Part shown: positions 35,956-46,009 of the stretch, piece after piece | Layout of the letters: each line of letters begins with the position of its first letter | Numbering within the stretch: the stretch's first letter is position 1 | Source: Hysterangium stoloniferum | Lineage: Eukaryota; Basidiomycota; Agaricomycetes; Hysterangiales; Hysterangiaceae | Reading direction: 5' to 3' | Assembly: GCA_015178975.1 (NCBI GenBank) | Contig: WHVD01000108.1 | Location: forward strand, 124,001 to 188,000 | DNA length: 64,000 bases | Made by a program: the position numbers and the translations under genes | Notes under the pieces: generated by a model | Seen by the model: only the letters and a program-made list of their open reading frames with translations | What the model was told of the DNA's origin: nothing | The model's database searches: none

Positions 35956-37997
35956 TGCCACGTGCCCAGGACACATTTTATATGGACTTTAATGAGTATT
36001 TCACATATGTACCCAAGAAGAAATTATGGAAGCCACGTCAAAGTGGGTTTTCCATAGGGCACATTCATTTTGTCAATATTGCCAGTGGGGAAAGATTCCA
36101 CCTCCGTACTTTGCTCACTGTTGTCAAAGATGCCACCTCATTTGAACAGCTCAAGACTTTTCAGGGTGAGACTTATCCCACATTTCAGCAAGCCTGTGTT
36201 GCACATGGTTTGCTTGAAGATGACTGCCAGTGGCACATGTGCCTCACAGAAGCCAGTCACATAGAGTCTGGGTTTCAACTTCGCAGATTGTTTGCTATCA
36301 TTTTGACCATGTCCTCCCCTGCACAACCCCATGAACTCTGGAATGACTTTAAAGTATTTCTTTGTGATGATTTGAAGTTCATACTTCAGCAACAACATGG
36401 TATTGTCAATCCATCACCAAACAGCATTTATGACTTTGGTCTCTATGAGATTGATAAGATCCTCCACTATTCTGGAAAGTCCCTCTCACACTATCCAACC
36501 ATGCCAAACTGCACTGATGTTTGGCATGGGATTCTTGGCAACTGTCTTATTAAGGAGCAGTCAGATTATGATGTTGATGTTGAGCATGCCAGTGCCCAAG
36601 CTAATCTTGAAAAGTGCAATCCTGAACAATGAGCTGCCTTTGAGACTATCATGAAGGCAGTAGATGAGGAGCAGCAGGGCAAGTTGTTTTTTGTGAATGG
36701 TCCAGGTGGCACTGGGAAGTCCTTTGTGTGGAATACTCTGGCACATGCATGTTGTGCCAAGGGCTATATTGTGCTTTGTGTGGCATCTTCTGGAATTGCA
36801 TGAATGATTCTTAAGGATGGTCACACTTCTCACAGCACATTTTCAATCCCCGTTCCCTGTGAGAAGGATGCTCTATGTCATATCAAAAAGGGTTCAGAAA
36901 AAGCAGAGCTCATGAAGAATGTCTGACTGATTATCTGGGATGAAGTTCCAATGCAGTCACATTTCACATGTGAGGCAGTTGACAGAACCCTGAGAGATTT
37001 ATTAGACAAGGAGGATCTTCCCTTTGGAGGGATTCCTGTTGCCTGGGGAGGTGACTTTCAGCAGACTTTGCCTGTTGTACCAAAGGGTTCAAAAGAACAG
37101 ATCATTGGACAATGTATCCAGAAATCAGAACTGTGGAAGCATATCAAGGTACTCTTCTTGAAAAAGAATATGTGGGTGGACCAGGATGATCCAGACAGTC
37201 AACAGTTTGCTCAGTGGCTATTGGATATAGGCCATGGAAAGGATTTACCTTTGGATCATACAATGGATATCCCTCCTCATATGATCTGTGGTCCAGAAAT
37301 GTCTAATATAATTGCTGAGATATATCCAGACATCCATGTGGATAGAGACCAAAGGGATTCACAAGATGAAGACTTCTTAGACCAGGCAATTCTGTATCCA
37401 AGGAATTCAGAAATAGATGAGATTAATTCAGAACTTTTGAATAAATTCCCTGGAGAGAGTCGTATGTACCACAGTGCTGATACTGCAGAGGGAGACAGTG
37501 AGACAGAGATGTATCCTGTAGAGTATTTGAATGGCCTGAATTTTGGTGGAATCTCACCAAGTCGACTTGAGGTGAAGCCAGGAGTACCTTTGATACTGTT
37601 ATGGAACATAGATCCACAGAGGGGGCTTTTCAATGGGACACGATTGCAACTGGTGAAAATGGAAAATCATTTGCTTCAAGTGCGGATTCTAACTGGACCA
37701 TGTACTGGAAAAATGGCATTTCTTTCACGGATCAAAATAATTACAAATGATGATCAACTGCCATTTAAACTGCATCGTATTCAGTTTCCAGTGCAGTTGT
37801 CATTTGCAATGACAATTAACAAGTCACAGGGACAGTCTTTGAAAGTGGTAGGAATAGATTTGAGAATGGCAGTGTTTGGACATGGGCAATTGTATGTGGG
37901 ACTTTCAAGGGGAAGAAGTTGGAATAGGATAAAAATATTATTAAAGGAGAAAAAGAGAACAGCAAATATAGTGTACCAAGATGTATTATTAGATTGA
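35955..37997 (+). pseudogene. Helitron Rep/Hel C-terminal part: PIF1-family helicase with three in-frame TGA codons
   Basis: One reading frame spans 35955-37997. The first part (to 36632) is the segment that precedes the helicase in fungal Helitrons (SFEQLKTFQGETYPTFQQAC; LFAIILTM). The helicase shows Walker A GPGGTGKSF (about 36698), Walker B LIIWDE (about 36930), WGGDFQQTLPVV (about 37050), NKSQGQSL (about 37820) and the last motif YVGLSRGRSW (about 37893). TGA codons interrupt it at 36630, at about 36802 and at about 36924; at the first and third the family usually has Arg or Gln (CGA or CAA to TGA is plausible). The last 349 codons are uninterrupted. The ORF's apparent first 13 residues (from 35916) come from R sequence. 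Confidence 0.85.
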
Positions 37998-38234
37998 AGT
38001 TTTAATGTATTTTGATTGAATGTTTCTAACTTTTCTAACTTCTAACAGTGATATGTAAATACTTAGAAATGCTCAGAAATACTTAGAAGTGCTGAGAAAT
38101 ACTTAAGAGTCATGGATGCAGGGGGGTTTGGGGGGCTTGGCTTTGCCCCCCAACAAGCCGGAGCCCGCAGCGAAGTTGTGGGGCTAGTCGCAAAGTGACT
38201 GCCCTGCAGCGTAGCAAGGGTTCCCAGGCTTGTC
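35956..38234 (+). mobile_element. 5'-truncated Helitron, helicase half and 3' end
   Basis: It starts abruptly inside R block h at about 35956 and ends with a GC-rich tail at about 38081-38234. It encodes the region upstream of and including a PIF1-like Hel domain, while the HUH replication initiator expected at the N-terminus of Rep/Hel is absent. The tail has a GGGGGGCTTNGCCCCCC-type hairpin and is repeated, nearly unchanged, at 41661-41797 and in part at 39841-39914, so it probably marks the element's 3' end. I see no unambiguous CTRR terminus. The tract is strikingly CpG-poor. Confidence 0.75.
38081..38234 (+). repeat. Helitron tail / GC-hairpin box, copy 1
   Basis: Begins near a TGCTGAGAAATACTTAAGAG run and contains a G-run, a long C/G hairpin, the CCGGAGCCCGCAGCGAAGTTG segment and a small hairpin around CTGCAGCGTAGCAAGGGTTCC, and ends near GGCTTGTC. 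The same order of parts occurs at 41661-41797, with different sequence beyond CTTGTC in the two cases, which suggests CTTGTC is at or near an element boundary. Confidence 0.6.
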
Positions 38235-38339
38235 AATCAATATACATATAGTAAAGTTGTACGGTGGGTGGTGGGCGTTTTTAGGTGCCACAGGCACCCC
38301 AATGCGTGAGGGCGTGGAGTGCCCGAATTCTCTTATTAG

Positions 38340-38700
38340 TCAGCACGGGTGCATTTCTGCACTTGTGGGAGTATTCCATAGTGCCGTGGGAGTTTTTCTG
38401 CACTCACGGGAGTATTTTTGGCACCATGGGAGTATTTTGTAATAGGCGCGGAAGTATTATGTCATGCGTGGAAGTATTTTGTGACACACGGAGGTATTTT
38501 TACATGTGTGGAGGTATTTTTACATGCACAGGAGTATTTTTGACATGTGCAGGAGTATTATATCAGGGTGTGCGGAGGTATTTTGTAATGCTGCGGGAGT
38601 ATTCTTACATGCGTGGGAGTATTCTTACATGCGCGGGAGTATTCTTACATGCGCGGGAGTATTCTTACATGCGCGGGAGTATTTCTCACATTCATGGAAC
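38340..38700 (+). repeat. 18-bp G-rich minisatellite
   Basis: About 18 imperfect units with the core GGGAGTATTCTTACATGC; the last five (about 38590-38680) are nearly identical. It leaves open frames in several phases. No protein is inferred. Confidence 0.8.
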
Positions 38701-38960
38701 CAGTTCACACGCCCTAATGGAGATATTTCCCACGACTCTCTCCTGCGCCGTTCACATAAGCATTTCCCCTGCCATTGATGTAACCGTTTCCCATGCTGCT
38801 CACGGGACCATTTCCCGTGCCCTTCATATCAGCATTTCCCACGCTACACACGGGCACATTTCCCACAGCCTTCAATCGAGGGATTTAGAGGCCAGTTCTC
38901 TGGAGAAGGATCCCATATCCCTGGGGAGGTCTATAAGGATTTCTGGGAAAATCTCAATAA
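38700..38960 (+). repeat. Degenerate CATTTCCC-rich repeats
   Basis: Roughly 28-30 bp imperfect units built on CATTTCCC(A/G)YGC at about 38755-38870. They grade into non-repetitive sequence. Nothing coding is seen. Confidence 0.45.
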
Positions 38961-38974
38961 AGTCATAATAATTC

Positions 38975-39275
38975 AAATAAAATACAATAAATGAAAATAG
39001 AATGTGATGAATCAAGAAGAAAAAATAATAATTGAAAATAAAATAAGATAAATCAAATTCAAATTCAATGAATCCAAAAACAATATAATAAATCAAAATA
39101 AAATATAATAAATCAAAATAAAATACAGTACATCAAAATAAAATACAATAAATCAAAATAAGATACAGTAAATCAAAATGGGATACAATAAATCAAAATA
39201 AAATATATTAAATCAAAATAAAATACATTAAATCAAAATAAGATACATTAAATCAAAATAAAATACATTAAGTTG
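38975..39275 (+). repeat. 17-bp AT-rich minisatellite (AAATCAAAATAAAATAC)
   Basis: Tandem units of about 17-18 bp with consensus AAATCAAAATAAAATACA between about 39050 and 39270, degenerate at the left. A similar short tract is at 40700-40800. AT-rich, non-coding. Confidence 0.8.
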
Positions 39276-39324
39276 AATCAACAATTCAGGTGACCACAGT
39301 AATTGAATTCAACCATTGAAACTG

Positions 39325-39630
39325 TTATTTCTTTTGTAACCTTTGCTTCCTTTTGTAATCATTGTTTTCTTTTGTAACCATTGACTGCTTTGTAACCGTT
39401 GACTGCTTTGTAACTGTTGACTGCTTTGTAACTGTTGACTGCTTTGTAACCGTTGACTGCTTTGTAACTGTTCACAACTTTGTCCGTTGACTGCTGTGTA
39501 ACCATTGACTGCTTTGTAACCTTTGACTGCTTTGTACCCTTTGACTGCTTTGTAACCTTTGACTGCTTTGTAACCTTTGACTGCTTTGTAACCATTGACT
39601 CCTTTGTAACCATTGACTCCTTTGTAACCT
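39325..39630 (+). repeat. 17-18-bp minisatellite (TTTGTAACCRTTGACTGC)
   Basis: About 17 imperfect tandem units. It is followed immediately by a second minisatellite (39635-39832). A related array with core TTTGTAACCATTGTTTCC lies at 40850-41165, also followed by an 18-bp GAACAC array, so the pair of arrays is itself duplicated. Confidence 0.85.
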
Positions 39631-39634
39631 TTGA

Positions 39635-39832
39635 CTTTCCGTTCTACGAACACTTTCCGTTCTACGAACACTTTCCGTTCTATGAACACTTTCCGTTCTA
39701 CGAACACTTTCCGTTCTACGAACACTTTCCGTTCTACGAACACTTTCCGTTCTACGAACACTTTCCGTTCTATGAACACTTTCCGTTCTACGAACACTTT
39801 CCGTTCTACGAACACTCTCCATTCTATGAACA
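39635..39832 (+). repeat. 18-bp minisatellite (TTTCCGTTCTACGAACAC), 11 units
   Basis: Eleven units of exactly 18 bp with a few substitutions. Because 18 is divisible by three and the unit has no stop in several phases, hexapeptide repeats such as HFPFYE (plus) and VFVERK (minus) appear as long ORFs. These are artefacts of the repeat. The unit contains the partial palindrome GTTCTACGAAC. Confidence 0.9.
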
Positions 39833-39840
39833 AATGGACT

Positions 39841-39914
39841 TCAGAAATACTTTAGAGTTGTGGACATGGGGGGGTTTGGGGGGCTTCGCCCCCCAACAAG
39901 CCGGAGCCCGCAGC
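39841..39914 (+). repeat. GC-hairpin box, copy 2 (partial)
   Basis: Starts TCAGAAATACTTTAGAGTTG and carries the same G-run and GGGGGGCTTCGCCCCCC hairpin as copies 1 and 3, but stops after CCGCAGCG, where the CT-rich repeat begins. It directly follows an 18-bp array, as copy 3 does. Confidence 0.75.
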
Positions 39915-39929
39915 GCATCCTCCTCTCCT

Positions 39930-40700
39930 CGGGACCCTCTCTCTTTCCTCCAGCCGGTGCGTCTACCATTTCCTTCTTCCTCTGTCCTGCACTGATTTGC
40001 CTCCTCTCTCTTTCCTCCAGCCAGTGCATGTACCATTTCCTTCTCTCTTCGTCCCCCTCTAATTGGCCTCCTCTCTTTCCTCCAGCCGGTGTGTGTACTG
40101 TTTCTGCATGTACCATTTCCTTCTCTCTTCGTCCTCCTCTAATTGGCCTCCTCTCTCTTTCCTCCAGCCGGTGCATGTACCATTTCCTTCTCCCTTTGTT
40201 CTCTCTCTTTCTTCCAGGAGGTGTGTGTACCGTTTTCTTCTCTCTTCATCCTCTGATCGGCCTCCTCTCTCTTTCCTCCAGCCACTGCATGTACCGTTTC
40301 CTTCTCCCTTCATCCTCCTCTCTCTTTTCTCCAAAAGGTGCATGTCCCCTTTCCTCCTCCCTCCATCCTGCTCTGATTGGCCCCCTCTCCAGCAAGTGCA
40401 TGTACTATTTCCTTCTCTCTCCATCCCGCTCTTATTGGCCCTCTCTCTTCCCTCCAGGTGGTTTGTGTACTCTTTCCTTCTCTCTTCATCCTGCCCTGAT
40501 TGGCCTCCATTCTCTTTCCTCCAGCCAGTGCATGTTCCTCTGATTGGCCTACTCTCTCTTTCCTACAGTATGTCTACCATTTCCTTCTTCCACCATCCTC
40601 CTCTGACCAGCCCTCTCTTTCCTCCAGGTGGTGTGTGTACCCTTTCTTCAGTGAGTGTGTGTACTGTTTCCTTCTTCCTCCATCCCCCTCTGATCGGCCT
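39930..40700 (+). repeat. CT-rich 60-75-bp tandem repeat
   Basis: About 11 imperfect units with shared parts TCTCTCTTTCCTCCAG, GTGCATGTACCATTTCCTTCT and TCTGATTGGCCTCC. Long ORFs on both strands (for example 227 codons at 39860-40543) reflect low complexity and lack any domain. Each unit contains a polypyrimidine tract ending CAG that resembles a splice acceptor. Confidence 0.8.
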
Positions 40701-40849
40701 CAATAAAATCAGAATAATTCAAATAAAATATAATAAATGAATATAAAATGTTTTAAAATAAAATTCAATAAATCAAGATAAAATATGTTAAATCAAAATA
40801 AATAAATTGAGTGACCACAGTAATTACTTGCAGTTGAGAGTCAATTTAA

Positions 40850-41165
40850 CCACTGTTTCCATTTGTAACCATTGTTTCCTTTTGTAACCATTGTTTCCTT
40901 TTGTAACCATTGTCTCCTTTGTAACCATTGTTTCCTTTGTAACCTTTGTCTCCTTTTGTAACCATTGTTTCCTGTGTAACTGTTGTTTCCTGTGTAACTG
41001 TTGTTTCCTTTTGTAACCATTGTCTCCTTTGTAACCGTTGTTTCCTTTTATAACCATTGTTTCCTTTGTAACTGTTGTCTCCTTTGTAACCATTGTTTCC
41101 TTTTGTAACTGTTGTTTCCTTTTGTAACCTTTGTCTCCTTTTGTAACCATTGTTTCCTTTTGGGG
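40850..41165 (+). repeat. 18-bp minisatellite (TTTGTAACCATTGTTTCC)
   Basis: About 18 imperfect units. It is the counterpart of 39325-39630 and directly precedes the GAACAC array at 41205-41657. Confidence 0.85.
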
Positions 41166-41204
41166 CTGTGGCTTCCATTTGTGACTGATGTTTCTGTTTG
41201 TAGA

Positions 41205-41657
41205 ACACTTTCCCTTCTTAGAACACTTTCCCTTCTTAGAACACTTTCCATTCTTAGAACACTTTCCATTCTTAGAACACTTTCCGTTCTCTGAACACTT
41301 TCCGTTCTCTGAACACTTTCCGTTCTCTGAACACTTTCCGTTCTCTGAACACTTTCCGTTCTCTGAACACTTTCCGTTCTCTGAACACTTTCCGTTCTCT
41401 GAACACTTTCCGTTCTCTGAACACTTTCCGTTCTCTGAACACTTTCCGTTCTCTGAACACTTTCCGTTCTCTGAACACTTTCCGTTCTCTGAACACTTTC
41501 CGTTCTCTGAACACTTTCCGTTCTCTGAACACTTTCCGTTCTCTGAACACTTTCCATTCTCTGAACACTTTCCGTTCTCTGAACACTTTCCGTTCTCTGA
41601 ACACTTTCCGTTCTCTGAACACTTTCCGTTCTCTGAACACTTTCCGTTCTCTGAACA
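41205..41657 (+). repeat. 18-bp minisatellite (TTTCCGTTCTCTGAACAC), about 25 units
   Basis: About 25 exact-length units. The first four carry CTTCTTAGAACAC variants, then about 20 are almost identical. It is open in several frames on both strands (HFPFSE, FRERKV, ESVQRT). It ends directly at the Helitron-like tail at 41661. The homogeneity of the central units suggests recent expansion. Confidence 0.92.
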
Positions 41658-41660
41658 GTC

Positions 41661-41797
41661 TCAGAAATACTTAAAAGTTGTGATGCAGGGGGGTTTGGGG
41701 GGCTTCGCCCCCCAACAAGCTGGAGCCCACAGCGAAGTTGCGGGGCTGGTCGCGAAGCGACTGCCCTGCAGCGTAGCAAGGGTTCCTAAGCTTGTCT
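41661..41797 (+). repeat. Helitron tail / GC-hairpin box, copy 3
   Basis: TCAGAAATACTTAAAAGTTG, the G-run, GGGGGGCTTCGCCCCCC, CGAAGTTGCGGGGCTGGTCG, the small hairpin GTCGCGAAGCGAC and CTTGTC at its end. It matches copy 1 next to the helicase nearly base for base, which suggests that the minisatellite tract is a non-autonomous Helitron relative. Confidence 0.7.
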
Positions 41798-41811
41798 ATA
41801 TTATGAAAATA

Positions 41812-42457
41812 CAGTGCCATTACATAAGATCCAAATATGGAAATACTACAAATATCTATATATAGGAGACTCATTGGGAGGGATTTTGTGTGAGGTTTGG
41901 AGAAGGATTTGTGATGTTATGGGACTACATGCTGTGGGAAGGACCTGGGTATTCTTTCAAGATAGATGAGAGGATGGATGGAAACCTTTATCTCAATATT
42001 ATGGAGGAGAACCTTCAAGCCAGCCTCAGCTATTATGGAAAATATGTGGATGATGTCATCTTTTAGCAAGGTCATGACTCTGAACACACCTGCAAGAATG
42101 CCCAGACTTGGTTTCAAGATAATTATTTTAATGTCCTCCCATGGCCAGCACAGTCTCCAGACCTCAACCCTATTGAACACTTGTGGGATCATAAAAAGAG
42201 GAGGCTAAGGAATACTGGAGTTGTGGGAGAGGGTAAAGGAGGAGTGGAACAAGATTGATGCCAAGATGTGTCAGAATTTGATTGAGAGTATGCCTAGGAG
42301 GGTTGGAGGTGTGTTGAAGGCAAAGGATGGCCATACTAAGTACTGAATATAACTAGTTTTGTGGGTCAGAGTTGTCAGCCAAAAAACCCTTCCAATGAGT
42401 CTCCTATATATATATATTTGTAGTATTTCCATATTTGGAGCGTATGTAATGGCATTG
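41812..42457 (+). mobile_element. Tc1/mariner deletion derivative, 646 bp, TA target duplication
   Basis: Bounded by CAGTGCCATTACAT and its inverted counterpart ATGTAATGGCATTG, with TA at 41810-41811 and 42458-42459. The inverted repeats extend about 65-70 bp with few mismatches. Between them is the C-terminal part of a Tc1-like transposase on the plus strand (about 41885-42200): FKIDERMDGNLY, then PWPAQSPDLNPIEHLWDH, which holds the last catalytic acid (E of PIEHLW). One TAG stop lies near 42063 and the region of the first catalytic Asp is missing. It is non-autonomous. Confidence 0.9.
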
Positions 42458-42569
42458 TATTTCAACAATCTAGATATGATAGAGCATATTCACAAATAAT
42501 TTTGATATTTTTGCAATTTTATCCTCTGAGTTATTGAGGATATACATCTGAAGTACCAAACATTGGAAG

Positions 42570-42956
42570 GGTTTTTTGAGTCACTGTATCAGTCTAGCCA
42601 CAGGTGCTGCCCACAAGTGTATTCAATGCATGTATGGCATCAATGTGTGCAACATGCAGACCTCGTGGTGGCTAAAAGTGAAAGTATGTGCTCTCATCTT
42701 TGCTCGACCTATGGTACCTGTATTGTCAGGTGTTCAATGGAAGAGCATTAGTTAATGAATTTGTGCAAAAGATTGACTCGCTTGTTGTGAAGGCTCTTGC
42801 TTTTAAGATCGTGGATCTTGTTGACTGAACACTGAGCTGAAGGTATGATCAGCCTGAACGAGACATGCATCGAAATGGAGATGAAGGAGCCATTTTTCAG
42901 ACCTCCATTGATATCTTAATTTAAAACAAGCATCGTTCATTATTCTGATGTTAGTC
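42570..42956 (-). pseudogene. R-family fragment, block k
   Basis: A single block-k stretch on the minus strand (about 42910-42740) with flanking spacer, truncated on both sides by other elements. It corresponds to the k-l spacer at 46750-47100. Confidence 0.5.
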
Positions 42957-43083
42957 TGTTGGAGTAGGTGATGGTTAACTTGTTGTAAATGGATAAGGAC
43001 TAAACAAATACAAATAGACCTTATATAACCCAAAATACCCAGTGAATTCCCAACTGCAGTGACCTGAGCCCTAATGCTTGTGA

Positions 43084-43361
43084 TATTAGAAATAGTGTGA
43101 GTTGGCTTATTGTAATATGTACACAATCTACAAGGGGGTAATAGTCTTGTTATAAAAGTATTTGTTTGTCAATCAATGTGTCAGTTAGTGAATCACCTTC
43201 TGACATGATATGTAGGTAGGGTGCTAGTTTAGGTGTACACTGGTTCTGGCATGCATTAACCTCAGAAAACATGGTCCACAATTAGGATCCTCCTATGAAA
43301 AAGTGAAGAAATGGGTGAACTGCCCCTAGGAAAAAGGGTGGTTTCATCACTAATTCCAACA
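43084..43361 (-). mobile_element. Short solo LTR-like element (LTR family 3), nested
   Basis: A 278-bp insertion, TATTAGAAAT...AATTCCAACA, inside the left LTR of the 42957-44931 element. Perfect 5-bp repeats tgtga lie at 43079-43083 and 43362-43366. The uninterrupted right LTR shows the empty site (GCTTGTGATCCC). Fossil. Confidence 0.85.
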
Positions 43362-43849
43362 TGTGATCCCTCACTAACCCAGATCCCAGAAACATTAACA
43401 CACTCCCTCAAGCATAAGGGGCTCACAGTGACCATCCCCACTCCCTCAAACAGATATCCATACTGTCCAAGTCACCCACAGCCCAAGCACTCCCTGAATT
43501 TGAGCAACTCCCAATCTGAACAAAATGCCTCTACCATGAATAGCAAGCCTGCCAACCCAAGCTCCCTCACTGCAACTCCCATTCCCAATCAATCCCAAGG
43601 CCCTTTAAGAAGTGTGATGGCAGATGGCAACATCTAAACAGTGAACCAGGACAAACATGACCTGGCTCAGTATTTTGCACAGCCCTTTGTGCCAGCAGTG
43701 AAAATTGATTGTTTATAAGTGATAAGTCTCACATGGTGTGTGATAATGATGATGGAATGTGAGTGGTGGTATGAAAAGAGTGAAATCCATGTGACAAATG
43801 ACAGTGTGTGGAATGGTGATTCATAGTGATGAGATCAAAGATGGTCTGC

Positions 43850-44673
43850 TGTTACAACCGGAAAACTTGCCGGACTCCAGGCACTAACTTATATGCACCC
43901 ACACCCTACACACACCAGTTATCGGTTTACCGGAATGCCCACTGGACTCCGGACGTCAGACCTGTCCATGATTGACCTTCGTCACTTCATGTATCAGTCA
44001 CTGGAATACCTGCCAGAACCCACACCTGTCTATCTCTGACCCTGTCCCACATACCAGTTACTGGACCCCACTCGGAAAACCCATCAGCTCTCTAACTGAA
44101 CCCTGTTCCCATTATGGTGAAATGACCTGTCACGTTTCAGACTCCACTCCACTCCATTCCATTCCTAACACCAAGTGTGGTGTTTACTTATCTCATTTCA
44201 TGTTTACTAGTTTAGATTTCATTATTACTGGATTTGGTATGTTATACATCCCACAGTCTATATAGTCTTGCAGATGTTGTACATACAATCCAGTCAGAAA
44301 ATCAGCTTAGATTCTCCCTAGTAATCTCAGTACATTTTCCACTCTAATCTCCTCTTTGAAACACACCACTCTTTACCTCATCAGGGCCCATGGGCTTCAA
44401 CCCATCTATCACTTGACCTCTGACCTATCTATCACTTGACCTCCAACTCATCTCCACCCGACCCCTTGACTTCCATGGGATTCCCACAGTGGACCCTCCA
44501 ACCTCACAACCCACCAACTACTTCCAGACTCCCTGGGATTCCTGTCCATATGTCTGAAATTGGATGACATGATCTCACGAGGGTGCAGCCTATAAGCTGA
44601 AGCCAAGTCCTACCAGCTTTCCTGTGGATTTCTCTGGAAACCCTCCAATAAGCTCTGCGCATGACTCTTAACA
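43850..44673 (+). mobile_element. Solo LTR, Gypsy-type (LTR family 4), nested
   Basis: An 824-bp insertion, TGTTACAACC...GACTCTTAACA, with perfect 5-bp repeats tctgc at 43845-43849 and 44674-44678. It is related to 30642-31193 and, inverted, to the sequence at the right end of the window. Fossil. Confidence 0.85.
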
Positions 44674-44935
44674 TCTGCACAGCACCTAGCTTTGATTAAT
44701 GGGAGCTAGCCATGATCTGTTTATGTTAAGTTTTCAGTGGTGCTGTTCCTAGACCATATAACTTTCCATTTGTCTGAGTAGGTGACAATTAACTCATTGT
44801 AAATGGATAAGGACTAAACAAATACAAATACACCTTATATAACCCAAAGTATGTGGTGAATTCCCGACTGCAGTGACTTGAGCACTAATGCTTGTGATCC
44901 CTCACTAACCCAAATCCCAGAAAGGTTAACAGAGG

Positions 44936-46009
44936 CATCCCTACCTCACTAAATTGGCAGTGTCTTGAACTAGTCTTCCCAGTCTTGGGATTGTAAGATG
45001 CCTGTGTAGAAACCTACTAAATGCACCATCATCTCGAGACAATCCTCTCATAATGTCCCTGTATATTGTCAGCTTTGGGATCAGTGAAGCTTTCTTTCCA
45101 CTGTAAAGGACTTTGGTCCTGACCCTTTCCAAACCGACTCCACAATAATACCTGGGGCCAATTTCAATACTTGACAATGTCCCATGACTCTGTGAAATCA
45201 TTCCCCAGTTTTCAGCATGACTGTCCTATTACAAATAGTATTAGTTGGCTTATTGTAATACACAATCTACAAGTGGTAATAGACTTGTAATAATAGTACT
45301 TGTTTGTCAATCAATGTGTCAGTTAGTGAATCACCTTCTGACTTGATAGGTAGGATGCTAGTTTAGGTGTACACTGGTTCTGGCATGCATTAACCTCAGA
45401 AAACATGGTCCACAATTAGCATCCTCCTATGAAAAAGTGAACCCCCCCTAGAAAAAAGGGTGGTTTCATCACCAATTCCAACATGCGATATGGGCTGAGG
45501 TTGTATGTCATGTTGGTGGATATCTTGAAAACTGTGGCTGGGTCATGGCAGGTCGTTTCTCCTTGACACTGAAATGTGCCACATGTGACACAGATCACAT
45601 GGAAATAGCATTATACTTTCCTCACCAACTCGTTAACCCAGCCCTCTATATGTTTTGCAGATAGCTGTATGTGCTGCTCATCATCGGGGGCCCGATAACA
45701 TAAATCATGGCCGGGTTCGTTACAGCCCCATCGTTCTTGAAGCTTCTCCCTGAATATCTCTCTCATCCCTTGAATAATCTCGCCTCGTTGCTCTGAGCTC
45801 AATACACCCAGGGAAACTAAGGGTGGTAGCTCGCATTGTCTTCAAAGTAGATCCCAGCCGTTTCCGAATTGTGATTCCCCAGAGTCGTCTCTTGGAAGCA
45901 GACATTGTTGGGTAGCAGTCTCACTTACACTAGAAGGGGGTGCCTCGCCTTTATGCCGCCATCACTCGGAGAATTAATTCGACCAAGGTACAGCCTCACG
46001 CGGTGGGTC
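44936..46009 (-). pseudogene. R-family unit, blocks e-g, with an inserted short LTR
   Basis: Minus strand: block e at about 46000-45930, f at about 45905-45625 (CNEPGHDLCYRAPDDEQHI), then g split by a 257-bp LTR into about 45560-45489 and 45221-44941 (GVGLERVRTKVLYSGKKAS). The f-g splice borders are kept. Unknown function; frames interrupted in f. Confidence 0.52.
45227..45483 (-). mobile_element. Short solo LTR-like element (LTR family 3)
   Basis: A 257-bp insertion, TATTACAAAT...AATTCCAACA, in R block g. The flanks tgtcc/tgcga are imperfect versions of the tgtga found at the uninterrupted R site. Homologous to 11919-12188 and 43084-43361. Fossil. Confidence 0.68.

Larger units (their letters stand above)
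42957..44931. mobile_element. Small LTR retroelement fossil with two nested LTRs
   Basis: Direct repeats begin TGT(TG/CT)GAGTAGGTGA and end TTAACA at 42957-43400 and 44771-44931. After setting aside a nested 278-bp LTR and its duplication, each is 161 bp. The internal part, less a nested 824-bp Gypsy-type solo LTR, is only about 0.54 kb and has no clear gag or pol, so this is a TRIM-like or deletion-derived element. No target duplication is seen at the outer ends. Confidence 0.6.

Noticed and set aside
36951-37997. Host PIF1 DNA-repair helicase
   Set aside because: Upstream sequence in the same frame is the Helitron-specific segment, the gene has in-frame stops, lacks introns and ends next to a repeated hairpin tail.
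39309-39995. Long ORFs on both strands encoding hexapeptide repeats
   Set aside because: They arise because an 18-bp repeat lacks stops in several phases. There is no unique sequence, signal or domain, and equivalent frames are open on both strands.
39860-40740. Two overlapping plus-strand ORFs of 227 and 225 codons
   Set aside because: They lie in a CT-rich tandem repeat; composition is Ser/Pro/Phe only and two frames are open at once, so low complexity explains them.
38340-41657. Possible CRISPR array
   Set aside because: The units are contiguous 17-18-bp repeats without unique spacers, and the genome is eukaryotic.
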